Positions 5,764 to 13,445 of a stretch of 13,585 nucleotides of DNA are shown piece after piece; position 1 is the stretch's first letter, and each line of letters starts with the position of its first letter. Position numbers and translations under genes: made by a program. The DNA is from DATKMS01 sp041497995 (GTDB taxonomy: Bacteria > Desulfobacterota > Binatia > HRBIN30), in the NCBI GenBank assembly GCA_041497995.1, contig JBGQHM010000162.1, forward strand, positions 1 to 13,585, read 5' to 3'. Below the pieces are notes generated by a model. That model had not been told where the DNA came from. It was given only the letters and a program-made list of their open reading frames with translations, and ran no database searches.

Positions 5764-6636
5764 TCAGAGCAAGCCGGCTTGCTGCATCGCGCTGCGCAGC
5801 TTGGCGCGCGGCGCCTCGCTCATTGATAGCAGCGGTGACCGCAGCTCGTCGCGGCAGTAGCCCATCATGGACAGCGCAGCCTTGATGCCGATCGGATTGA
5901 CCTCGGTGAACAGCGCCCGGAGCAGCGGCAACATCGCGTAGTGGAGACGGCGACCCGTGGTCCAGTCGCCGCGCAGACATGCGGCGGTCATGTCAGCGGT
6001 CTGCTTGGGGAGGATGTTGGCGCTCACTGAAATGACCCCGACCGCGCCCACCGCCATATCTGGCAAGGTCAGCGAGTCGTCACCGCAGTACACCTCGATC
6101 TTGTCGCCGCACAGGCGAATGACTTCCTGCACCTCGTCGAGCGAGCCCGTGGCTTCCTTCAAGCCGACGATGTGTTCGAGCTCGGCGAGCCGCGCGATCG
6201 TCGTCGCTTCAAGCTTGGAGGCCGTTCTCCCCGGGATGTTGTACACGATCAGCGGGAATCGCGTGGCTTCGGCGATAGCCTTGTAGTGGAGGTAGATGCC
6301 CTCCTGCGTCGGCTTGTTGTAGTAGGGCGAGATGAGCAGCGCGGCCGCCGCGCCGGCTTGCTTCGCGGCGTGGGTCAGGTTGATGGCCTCGGCGGTGGAG
6401 TTGGAGCCCGTACCCGCGATGACCGGCACGCGCCCCTTTACGAACTTCACCACAAGCCGCACAACCTCGGCGTGCTCCTGATGTGTCAGCGTCGCCGACT
6501 CCCCAGTGCTCCCGCATGGGACGATGGCCGAGACGCCGTTGGTGACCTGAAACTCGACCAAGCGCTCAAGCGCCTCGGCGTCGATCTGGCCATCGCGGAA
6601 CGGCGTGATGATCGCCGGCATTGAACCACTAAACAT
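5764..6636 (-). CDS. dapA: 4-hydroxy-tetrahydrodipicolinate synthase
   Basis: 290 residues, the usual length. DapA condenses pyruvate with aspartate semialdehyde, the branch-point reaction of lysine/diaminopimelate synthesis. Lys160 (in GLKEATG) is the Schiff-base lysine, and Tyr132 (YNIPGRT), Arg137 and Tyr106 match E. coli Tyr133, Arg138 and Tyr107. The first Thr of the GTTGES motif is Ser43 here (GSTGES), which keeps the hydroxyl. Residues that bind feedback lysine in E. coli are present: Ser47, Ala48, His52, His55, Asn79 and Glu83. Lysine inhibition is therefore likely, though inferred. A GAGAGGTG ribosome binding site precedes the start. It lies 62 bases after dapF. Confidence 0.97.
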   Translation of the reverse strand: MFSGSMPAIITPFRDGQIDAEALERLVEFQVTNGVSAIVPCGSTGESATLTHQEHAEVVRLVVKFVKGRVPVIAGTGSNSTAEAINLTHAAKQAGAAAALLISPYYNKPTQEGIYLHYKAIAEATRFPLIVYNIPGRTASKLEATTIARLAELEHIVGLKEATGSLDEVQEVIRLCGDKIEVYCGDDSLTLPDMAVGAVGVISVSANILPKQTADMTAACLRGDWTTGRRLHYAMLPLLRALFTEVNPIGIKAALSMMGYCRDELRSPLLSMSEAPRAKLRSAMQQAGLL

Positions 6637-6698
6637 GCGTCACCTCTCGACGGCAGGGCTCCGAGCCTGCCGGACCAGTATCGTTGCCGGACACGACC

Positions 6699-7538
6699 TC
6701 ACACCTCGATCTCCCCGCTGAACACTTCCTCCGCGGGCCCGGTCATAAGGACGTGGTTGTCGGCAGCGTTCCATTCGATCTCCAGATCGCCGCCGTTCAA
6801 GTGAATCGTTGCACGCCGCTCCGCCTTGTCGTTGAGGACCGCCGCAACGAGCACTGCGCAGGCGCCGGTACCGCATGCCGCCGTTTCTCCCGATCCACGT
6901 TCCCACACGCGCATGCGCAGCTCGTTGCGCGTTACCACCTGCACGAACTCCGTGTTCACGCGCTTCGGGAAGAAGGGATGATGTTCGAAAGGCGGGCCGA
7001 TCTCGGTGAGGGGCAAACCGTCGACGCGCGCGACGAAAGTCACGCAGTGCGGATTGCCCATCGACACACACGTGACCTGGTAGGTCCGGCCGTCCACTTG
7101 GAGCGGCGCGTCGATGACACGCCCTTCGGCAGCCACCGGAATGTGTGGACCGTCGAGGATCGGCTCGCCCATGTCGACCGTCACGGCTTGCACGCGGCCG
7201 TCATGTGTCTGCAGGCGCAGCACCTTGATGCCGGCGTCGGTGGCGACCCGCAGCGTGTCCTTGCGGACCAGCCCGTGATCGAAGACGTACTTGCCGACGC
7301 AGCGGATGCCGTTGCCACACATCTCGCCACGGCTGCCGTCGGCGTTGTACATCTCCATGCGACAGTCGGCGACGTGGGACGGGCAGATCAGGATGACGCC
7401 GTCCGAACCGATGCCGGTGTGCCGCGGGCTCACGTGGCGCGCCAGTGCTGCGGCGTCGGCGACGGACTCGGCGAAGCAGTCGACGTAGACGTAGTCGTTG
7501 CCGATGCCGTGCATCTTGGTGAAGCGCAAGCGGGCCAT
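6699..7538 (-). CDS. dapF: diaminopimelate epimerase
   Basis: 279 residues. DapF converts LL-diaminopimelate to meso-diaminopimelate without cofactor, using two cysteines. Cys74 (in EMCGNGIRC) and Cys222 (in ETAACGTGACA) are the expected pair, one in each of the two similar halves. The N-terminus FTKMHGIGNDYVYVD is typical. The product feeds both peptidoglycan cross-linking and lysine (through LysA, encoded just upstream). The start lies one base after the lysA stop (TGA-C-ATG), so translation is probably coupled. No truncation or unusual residue seen. Confidence 0.97.
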   Translation of the reverse strand: MARLRFTKMHGIGNDYVYVDCFAESVADAAALARHVSPRHTGIGSDGVILICPSHVADCRMEMYNADGSRGEMCGNGIRCVGKYVFDHGLVRKDTLRVATDAGIKVLRLQTHDGRVQAVTVDMGEPILDGPHIPVAAEGRVIDAPLQVDGRTYQVTCVSMGNPHCVTFVARVDGLPLTEIGPPFEHHPFFPKRVNTEFVQVVTRNELRMRVWERGSGETAACGTGACAVLVAAVLNDKAERRATIHLNGGDLEIEWNAADNHVLMTGPAEEVFSGEIEV

Positions 7539-7539
7539 G

Positions 7540-8796
7540 TCACTGCAGGACGGTGGGGATGCTTTCGCCGCGGATGAGGTCGTCGAGCGTCTCGCGCTCG
7601 CGAACGACGTAGAAGCGGTCGCCGTCGACCATCACCTCGGGAGGGCGCGGCCGGGTGTTGTAGTTGGACGCCATGACGAAGCCGTACGCTCCAGCGCTCA
7701 TGACGGCGAGCAGGTCGCCGGCGGCGACGGGAAGGATCTCCCGATCCTTGGCGAAGAAGTCGCCGCTCTCGCAGACCGGGCCGACGACATCGGCGACGAT
7801 CTTGGCGCCGTCGCGCGGCATGATGGGCTGGATGCCTTGGAACGAGCCGTACAGTGCAGGACGGATCAGATCGTTCATCCCGCCGTCCACGACGACGAAA
7901 TTCTTCTCGTCGGTGCCCTTCAGATAGAGCACCCGGGTCAGCAGAATGCCGGCGTTGCCGACGATGACCCGTCCGGGTTCAAGCACCAACGTGGTGTCGA
8001 GACCACGTAGGCCTGCGGTGACGGCCGCGGCGTACTCGCGCGGCTCCGGTGGCTGCTCGTCGTTGTAGGTGATGCCGAGGCCGCCGCCCATGTCGAGGTA
8101 GCGGATATGGAACTGCTCTTGATGGAGGCGCTCGACGAGGTTGCGGATGCGAGCCAGGGCGTCGACGAACGGCGGCACGGTGGTGAGCTGCGAACCGATG
8201 TGACAGTCGACGCCCACGACCTCGATGTGCGGGAGCTGCCGCGCCCGGCGATAGTCCTCGATGGAGCGCTGAATGTGGATCCCGAACTTGCTCTTCTTGA
8301 GGCCCGTCGAGATGTACGGATGCGTCTTCGGGTCGACGTCCGGGTTGACGCGCAGGGCGACGCGTGCCTTCACGCCGACCGCGCCCGCCGCCGTGTTGAT
8401 GGTGTCGATTTCCCCGGGCGACTCGACGTTGAACATCAAGATGCCGGCGCGCAAGGCCGCGACGATCTCATCGCGCGTCTTGCCGACGCCGGAGAAGACG
8501 ATCTTGGCAGGATCCCCGCCGGCGCGCAGGACGCGAAACAGCTCGCCACCCGAGACGATGTCGAAGCCGCTGCCTTCGCGCGCGAAGGTCCGCAGCACCG
8601 CCAAATTCGAATTGGCTTTGACAGAGAAACAGATCAGGTGCGGTACCGATGCGAACGCTTCGTCGAACACCTTGTAGTGGCGTCGCAGGGTCGCCAGGCT
8701 GTAGACGTAGCACGGGGTGCCGACCCGTGTCGCAATTTCGCGCAGCGGCACGCCTTCCGCGTGCAGCTCACCGTTGCGGAGTTGGAAGTGATGCAT
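7540..8796 (-). CDS. lysA: diaminopimelate decarboxylase
   Basis: 418 residues. A PLP-dependent, alanine-racemase-fold enzyme that decarboxylates meso-diaminopimelate to lysine, the last step of the pathway. Lys60 (FSVKANSN) is the PLP lysine. Other landmarks are KKSKFGI (167-173), His199 in CHIGSQ, the phosphate-binding MGGGLGITY (236-244), EPGRVIVGNAG (273-283), and CESGD (342-346), whose Cys acts in the active site across the dimer. The start at 8796 is chosen because GAGGACAGG lies just upstream on the minus strand and the product aligns with the family N-terminus. Its first 29 bases overlap the end of the lipoprotein gene. Confidence 0.97.
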   Translation of the reverse strand: MHHFQLRNGELHAEGVPLREIATRVGTPCYVYSLATLRRHYKVFDEAFASVPHLICFSVKANSNLAVLRTFAREGSGFDIVSGGELFRVLRAGGDPAKIVFSGVGKTRDEIVAALRAGILMFNVESPGEIDTINTAAGAVGVKARVALRVNPDVDPKTHPYISTGLKKSKFGIHIQRSIEDYRRARQLPHIEVVGVDCHIGSQLTTVPPFVDALARIRNLVERLHQEQFHIRYLDMGGGLGITYNDEQPPEPREYAAAVTAGLRGLDTTLVLEPGRVIVGNAGILLTRVLYLKGTDEKNFVVVDGGMNDLIRPALYGSFQGIQPIMPRDGAKIVADVVGPVCESGDFFAKDREILPVAAGDLLAVMSAGAYGFVMASNYNTRPRPPEVMVDGDRFYVVRERETLDDLIRGESIPTVLQ

Positions 8797-9262
8797 TCCT
8801 GTCCTCGTTCTTCACTATGCGTTCGATGGTCACGGGGTTGGACGGTGGACTAAAGTACCGATCGAGTGTGAAAGATACAACCCGGTAGCGATAGGCGATG
8901 CCCAGCTCGACGTCACGATCGAGGTGCTTGAAGCGCTTGATTTGACGGAAGCGATCGCGGTCCGTCACCTCGAGCACGGCGATCCTGTGATACTCGAGCG
9001 CCTCGCCGGTTGCTCGCTCCACGATGAAGCCGCCCAGATCGGTTATACGCTCGCCGTCGACGTAGAGCTGCGGGCGACCCCACGACAGCTGCACGCCATC
9101 CGCCAGGTTGCTCGCTGCCAAATCCGCGAGCGGCCGCGGCAGCACATCCTCCGGCGGCCGCGGTGCTGCCTTGCGGGCGCAGCCTGGAAGAATCAGAAGG
9201 CAGCAGGCAGACAGCAGCAGACAGCAGGAAGCTGCAAAGGTGCGCATGGTCACTGTTGACAT
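8768..9262 (-). CDS. Fn3-like lipoprotein encoded between argH and lysA
   Basis: 164 residues. A hydrophobic signal sequence ends in the lipobox LPGC (residues 25-28), so Cys28 would be lipidated and the protein anchored in the envelope. The following ARKAAPRPPEDVLPRPLADL recalls the short LptM/YifL-type lipoproteins found next to lysA/dapF, but here a single fibronectin-type-III-like beta domain follows: LADGVQLSWGRP, LGGFIVERA, GIAYRYRVVSF, SPPSNPVTI. I know comparable lipoproteins between argH and lysA in Geobacter-like genomes. Function unknown; neighbouring enzymes are cytoplasmic, so it is not obviously part of the pathway. ATG 9262 is preferred over Met6 because AAGAAGG sits a few bases upstream. 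The gene starts nine bases after argH stops and overlaps lysA. Confidence 0.85.
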   Translation of the reverse strand: MSTVTMRTFAASCCLLLSACCLLILPGCARKAAPRPPEDVLPRPLADLAASNLADGVQLSWGRPQLYVDGERITDLGGFIVERATGEALEYHRIAVLEVTDRDRFRQIKRFKHLDRDVELGIAYRYRVVSFTLDRYFSPPSNPVTIERIVKNEDRNASLPTPQR

Positions 9263-9271
9263 GTACCTTCT

Positions 9272-10648
9272 TCAGCCGCGGTGCTTCCGCAGTTGGCGCC
9301 GGACATTTTGCGGGGCGGTCCCGCCGATGGCGCTGCGGCGACGGACCGCGGCGTCGGCATTCAGCCATTTTCTTACGTCCGGACCGAAGCGTGGCGAGAA
9401 GCGTCGCAGCTCGGCCAGCGTCAGCTCCTCGAGGCTGCAGCGCTCGGCCAGGCAGTGGCGGACGATCGCACCGACGGCACCATGGGCATCGCGGAACGGT
9501 ACGCCTTTAGTCGCCAGATAATCCGCCAGCTCGGTGGCCAGCGTAAAGCCGGCGGTGGCGGCGGCGCGCATGCGGTCGCGCTTGACGCGCAGCTGCGGCA
9601 GCATCGCGCTCAAGATCTCCAGGCTGGTCTTGATGGTGTCGACACTGTCGAAGACCGGCTCCTTGTCTTCCTGCAGATCGCGATTGTAGGTCATCGGCAG
9701 ACCCTTGAGTGTCGTCAGCAGGCTCATGAGGTTGCCATACAGCCGGCCGGTCTTACCGCGGATCAGCTCGGCGACGTCGGGGTTCTTCTTCTGCGGCATG
9801 ATCGAGCTGCCGGTGGCGAAGGCGTCGGGCAGCTCGACGAAGCCGAACTCCTGCGAGGACCAGAGAATCAAGTCTTCGGCCATCCGGCTCAGGTGCATAC
9901 CCAGAATGGCGCAGGCCGCGAGGAATTCGGCGGCGAAGTCGCGATCACTCACGGCGTCCATGCTGTTCGTGCTGACCGCACCAAAGCCGAGGCGGCGGGC
10001 GACGTAAGCCCGATCGATCGGGAAGGTCGTTCCTGCCAGCGCTCCCGACCCGAGCGGCAGCACGTCGAGCCGCTGCAAAGAATCCTCAAAGCGTCCGCCA
10101 TCGCGCGTGAGCATCTCGGCGTACGCCAGGCAATGATGCGCGAAGAGCACCGGCTGCGCTGGCTGGAGGTGCGTGTAGCCTGGCAGGATGACGTCGACGT
10201 GCCGCGCTGCCAGGGTCGCCAACGCTTGCCGCAGGCGCACGAGGAGCTGGCCGATGGCGGTGCCCTCCTCGCGCAGGAAGAGGCGCAGATCGAGTGCCAC
10301 CTGATCGTTGCGGCTGCGCGCCGTGTGCAGCTTGCCGCCGATCGCACCGACCTTCTCGATCAGGCGCCGCTCCACGGCCATATGGATGTCTTCGTCGCCG
10401 GGCGACGCGCGGAACTTCCCGGACGCAAACTCGGCCTTGATGCGGCCGAGCGCGGCGACGATACGGCCGGCATCGGCCTTCGGAATGATGCGTTGCCGTG
10501 CCAGCATCTCGCAGTGGGCGATGCTGCCGGCAATGTCGTGCGCGTAGAGCCGGCGATCGAACGGGAACGAGGTGGTGAACGACTCCACCAGCCGGTCCGT
10601 GGGTTCGGCCATGCGCCCCGCCCACGCCTTGTGCGTCCGCTGCGGCAT
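9272..10648 (-). CDS. argH: argininosuccinate lyase
   Basis: Splits argininosuccinate into arginine and fumarate, the last step of arginine synthesis; cytoplasmic homotetramer of the fumarase/aspartase superfamily. The superfamily signature GSSIMPQKKNP lies near residues 280-290, and TARSRNDQVALDLRLF and GYTHLQPAQPVLFAHH are also intact. The open frame extends to 10702, but I place the start at 10648 (MPQRTHKAWAGRM). That gives 458 residues, close to the family norm, with the KAWAGR...PTDRLVESF block at the normal distance from the start and AAGG(TG) upstream on the minus strand. First gene of the operon; its promoter should lie within 10649-10930. Confidence 0.96.
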   Translation of the reverse strand: MPQRTHKAWAGRMAEPTDRLVESFTTSFPFDRRLYAHDIAGSIAHCEMLARQRIIPKADAGRIVAALGRIKAEFASGKFRASPGDEDIHMAVERRLIEKVGAIGGKLHTARSRNDQVALDLRLFLREEGTAIGQLLVRLRQALATLAARHVDVILPGYTHLQPAQPVLFAHHCLAYAEMLTRDGGRFEDSLQRLDVLPLGSGALAGTTFPIDRAYVARRLGFGAVSTNSMDAVSDRDFAAEFLAACAILGMHLSRMAEDLILWSSQEFGFVELPDAFATGSSIMPQKKNPDVAELIRGKTGRLYGNLMSLLTTLKGLPMTYNRDLQEDKEPVFDSVDTIKTSLEILSAMLPQLRVKRDRMRAAATAGFTLATELADYLATKGVPFRDAHGAVGAIVRHCLAERCSLEELTLAELRRFSPRFGPDVRKWLNADAAVRRRSAIGGTAPQNVRRQLRKHRG

Positions 10649-10930
10649 GCGGCGCACCTTAGCGAAAACCCACGCGCAAATGAATGACCGTTCGTCGAGC
10701 ATGGAAACGCGACGCGAGCGTCACTGGTGCCCCTGTGACCTTCCTTCGAACGGTCGATCCGCCGCTCGTCTTCGAAGCGGCGGACCCGACGCCAGACCCA
10801 CCTTTCCGCCCGTTCAGGTGCCGCTTGGTGCAGTTCTTGCCGTTTTGGTTTACTTTCGCCGCCTGTTTGTCGTATGAATACGGAGAAATCAGATATCCTA
10901 CGGGTTCTGGGTCTGCGTGGAAGGAGTCTT
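10649..10930. promoter_or_regulatory. divergent intergenic region between argH and the copper/heme protein
   Basis: 282 bases that must hold promoters for both divergent units. Near the right end TTTACT (10849-10854) and TATGAA (10873-10878), 18 bases apart, form a weak sigma70-like promoter for the rightward gene. An imperfect hairpin lies at 10753-10790 (separate entry). I could not pick a convincing minus-strand promoter for argH. An in-frame ATG at 10874 extends the rightward gene but has no ribosome binding site and overlaps the putative -10. Confidence 0.4.
10753..10790. other. inverted repeat in the argH upstream region
   Basis: TCCGCCGCT (10758-10766) and AGCGGCGGA (10776-10784) form a perfect 9-bp stem around the loop CGTCTTCGA. 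GTCG and CGAC outside it extend the stem past a small internal mismatch. It lies about 105 bases upstream of the argH start and 140 upstream of the rightward gene. It could be an operator, a leader hairpin or a boundary element; there is no adjacent T-run. Confidence 0.35.
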
Positions 10931-13180
10931 ATGAAGGCGCTCTCGTCAGCGGTGGTGGTTGTGGTCGGCGTGCTGTTCGCACCCGTGATGTCTTGGGGAT
11001 CAGCCAAAACCTGTCTGACAGGGGCGCCGGCTGAAGTTGCGTCCGATCCGGCGCAGATCGGTGCGGTGCGCACCCAGATCGACAGTGCCTGCCCGTGCGC
11101 CAGCTTCGACGGTAGCTCTGGGAAGACGCACGGCGCCTACGTCGCCTGCGGTAACGCCGTCATCAAGAGCCAGGTGCAATTGGGCGCGCTCCGGTCGCAG
11201 TGCAAGGCGACGGTCAAGAAGTATTACTCGAAGTCCACCTGTGGCATGAACCCGACGATGGAGGCCGTACCGTGCGTCCGAACCAGCTCGACGAGCGGCA
11301 AGGTGAGCTGTGCGATCACATCCGCCGCCAAGTGCGTGGGTCAGCAAGGAACGCTGACGAATACGGCCTGCTCGACTTTCACCACGTGTGTCGACGCGGC
11401 CGATAGCAATCATGACCTTGTCATCGCTGCCCCCGGCGACAGCGGGGCTTGTGCTGCGACGTGCGCTGACGGGAGCGCGTCTTTTTCGAGCACATTCCAG
11501 GCAATCCAGAAAGTCATCTTCGAGAAGCACAGCTGCAATACGTCCGCTTGCCACGGCAGTAGCGCGCAGCCGCAGGGTGGTCTGGACCTGTCGCCCGCCG
11601 TCGCCTACAAGAATCTGATCGAGGTTCCATCAACCGAGAGTACGTTCAGCCGCGTCCAGCCCGGCGATCAGAATCGCAGTTTCTTGTGGCTGAAGCTGGC
11701 GGCCAAGACCGATCCGAGCAAGTTACCGTCCGGCGTGCAGGTCGCCGGCGCACCGATGCCTAACGGGTTGGCGGCGCTGAGTGCCGACGAGCTCGAGGCC
11801 GTGCGCTTGTGGATCTTCGACGGTGCGCCGGAGACGGGAACCGTGGGAGGAACGGAAGGACTCCTGAATGCGTGCCTGGCGACGCCGGAGCCGATCCTGA
11901 TCAAACCGTTGACCGCGCCGGCCGCCGGTAAAGGTGTGCAGCTCGCGATGCCGCCCTGGAAGCTCGAGGCGCACAGCGAGCACGAGATCTGCTTCGCGAC
12001 GTACTACGACCTCACGAAGCAGGTGCCGCAGCAGTTTCAGGACCCGAGCGCTACGATGTTTCGCTTCGCCGCGCAGGAGTTGCGGCAAGACCCGCAGAGC
12101 CACCACCTGATCCTGAATCGCTACGTCGGGTCGGCGAGCGACATTCACGACTCGAGCTTGGGCGCGTGGACCTGCAACGGTGGGGCGAAGGCCGGTCAAA
12201 CATGCGAGCCCACGGATCTGAAATCCTGCGGAACCGGGACCTGCACCAGCGAAATCAAGCAGTCCTTTGCGTGCGTCGGCTTCGGTCCGCAAAACGGCGG
12301 CTTCAGTTACTACGCCATCGGCGGTGCGCAGAAGTCGCAGTCAAACACCGACTACCTCCCCGGCGTCTTCGCGCAGATTCCGATGAAGGGGATCCTCTAC
12401 TGGAACTCGCACGCGTTCAATCTGACGGATCGAGACACTACGATGCACGCCTGGCTGAATTTCAGCTTCGCAGACGACACGCGCTATCCGGTGCAGGGCA
12501 TCTTCGATGCGTCGCACATCTTTGCGGCAAATGCCGCGCCGTATACGACGCAGACGATCTGCAACGACTTCGTTCTGCCGCAGGGCGCGCGCCTGTTCGG
12601 CCTCTCATCGCACACCCACAAACGCGGTAAGCACTTCAGCGTCACGACCGCCAACGGGGCGTCGATCTATGACAGCTTCGTCTACAACGATCCGCTGAGC
12701 GCGACGTTCAATCCGCCGCTTGCCTTTGATTCGGTGGACGACACGCAGCGCACGCTCCACTATTGCTCGTTCTACAACAACGGTGTCGCCGCCGATGGAT
12801 CGCCGGATCCGAACACGGTCACACGGCGCTCGAAGACGCCTCAGAGCGCGATAAGCCTTTGTACGCCGCGTGCCTGCGCTGCTGGCAAGATCGGCCTCGC
12901 GTGTAGCGGAGTCGGCGATGACCACACCTGTGATTCCGCGCCGGGAGCGAATGACGGGCTGTGCGATGCCTGCCGGATCACCGGCGGCGAGAGCACCGAG
13001 AACGAAATGTACATTCTGATCGGACAGTACTACCTCGGCTCCAGCAGTGCCGCGGCAAAACGCTCCGTCGATGCGCAGGGGCGTTCGACGTCAACGGAAG
13101 TGGCGTTGCCGCCGCAGATGGGGTGCGCGTCCTCGCATTCGGGGCACTCCGCCATGCATTCCATGCACGCTGGGCAGTAA
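10931..13180 (+). CDS. exported heme-motif / PHM-like type II copper monooxygenase fusion protein
   Basis: 749 residues from ATG 10931, chosen for GGAAGGAG just upstream and the signal peptide (MKALSSAVVVVVGVLF...WGSA). Order: (1) residues about 28-140, a Cys-rich module with CPCASFDG and HGAYVACGNAV; (2) about 185-310, a c-type-cytochrome-like domain with Cys202-X4-Cys207-His208 and LKLAAKTDPSKLPSG, MPNGLAALSADELEAVRLWI; (3) about 330-740, a copper-dependent monooxygenase module. In the last, His391/His392 (SHHLIL) and His494 (NSHAFN) match the CuH ligands of peptidylglycine monooxygenase, and His561/His563 (SHTHKRG) and Met693 (ENEM) match CuM. Two Cys-rich inserts lie near 405-440 and 655-690. 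The tail (HSGHSAMHSMH) is His/Met-rich. A periplasmic or surface oxidation of an unknown substrate fits; the substrate is not deducible. Confidence 0.85.
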   Translation: MKALSSAVVVVVGVLFAPVMSWGSAKTCLTGAPAEVASDPAQIGAVRTQIDSACPCASFDGSSGKTHGAYVACGNAVIKSQVQLGALRSQCKATVKKYYSKSTCGMNPTMEAVPCVRTSSTSGKVSCAITSAAKCVGQQGTLTNTACSTFTTCVDAADSNHDLVIAAPGDSGACAATCADGSASFSSTFQAIQKVIFEKHSCNTSACHGSSAQPQGGLDLSPAVAYKNLIEVPSTESTFSRVQPGDQNRSFLWLKLAAKTDPSKLPSGVQVAGAPMPNGLAALSADELEAVRLWIFDGAPETGTVGGTEGLLNACLATPEPILIKPLTAPAAGKGVQLAMPPWKLEAHSEHEICFATYYDLTKQVPQQFQDPSATMFRFAAQELRQDPQSHHLILNRYVGSASDIHDSSLGAWTCNGGAKAGQTCEPTDLKSCGTGTCTSEIKQSFACVGFGPQNGGFSYYAIGGAQKSQSNTDYLPGVFAQIPMKGILYWNSHAFNLTDRDTTMHAWLNFSFADDTRYPVQGIFDASHIFAANAAPYTTQTICNDFVLPQGARLFGLSSHTHKRGKHFSVTTANGASIYDSFVYNDPLSATFNPPLAFDSVDDTQRTLHYCSFYNNGVAADGSPDPNTVTRRSKTPQSAISLCTPRACAAGKIGLACSGVGDDHTCDSAPGANDGLCDACRITGGESTENEMYILIGQYYLGSSSAAAKRSVDAQGRSTSTEVALPPQMGCASSHSGHSAMHSMHAGQ

Positions 13181-13186
13181 TTGCCT

Positions 13187-13217
13187 CGCGGGCCCGGGCC
13201 GCCGGCTCGGGTCCGCG
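13187..13217 (+). terminator. strong hairpin after the copper/heme protein gene
   Basis: CGCGGGCCCGGGCC (13187-13200), loop GCC, GGCTCGGGTCCGCG (13204-13217): a continuous 14-bp stem with two G-T pairs, starting seven bases after the stop codon. No T-run follows, so it is either a GC-driven terminator or an mRNA 3'-end stabiliser. Confidence 0.55.
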
Positions 13218-13375
13218 GAGCGCCTTCCCACCCGAACAACGCTAAGCTGCAACTGACCACGTTCCGTCGGAATCGCCGGCGGGATTGCTGGTGTGAACGG
13301 TACCGCGCCCGCCCGGGTTCCTAGCCCGCAATGAAGATTCGGGCGGCATGCGATGGGGGAGGTCGTGTAAGTCAG

Positions 13376-13400
13376 TTGACAATGCATACTAGAGTATTGT
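13376..13400 (+). promoter_or_regulatory. TTGACA box with adjoining palindrome, candidate promoter/operator
   Basis: A perfect -35-like TTGACA (13376-13381) is followed by ATACT-AG-AGTAT (13386-13397), a local AT-rich palindrome in otherwise GC-rich sequence. TATTGT (13395-13400) resembles a -10 box, but the spacing is only 13 bases, short for sigma70; TTGTAC gives 15. The segment lies 46-70 bases before the next start codon, so a regulatory role is plausible but unproven. Confidence 0.35.
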
Positions 13401-13445
13401 ACGCACTGTGTCGCAATGACATGGTGTGGCTAGGCGGTGGGCGCA

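Noticed and set aside
6684..7577. Plus-strand open frame (297 codons) opposite dapF
   Set aside because: DapF is certain from its two catalytic Cys motifs; the opposite frame is a His/Val/Asp-rich shadow.
9281..10687. Long plus-strand open frame (468 codons) opposite argH
   Set aside because: It is the mirror of a highly conserved argH frame, and its product is Arg/Gln/Gly-rich without domain features.
10649..10702. N-terminal extension of argH to 10702
   Set aside because: The extra 18 residues do not fit the family N-terminus, and the start at 10648 has its own ribosome binding site.
10874..10930. Upstream start (ATG 10874) adding 19 residues to the copper/heme protein
   Set aside because: It has no ribosome binding site and overlaps the putative -10, and it would place charged residues ahead of a clean signal peptide that starts at 10931.
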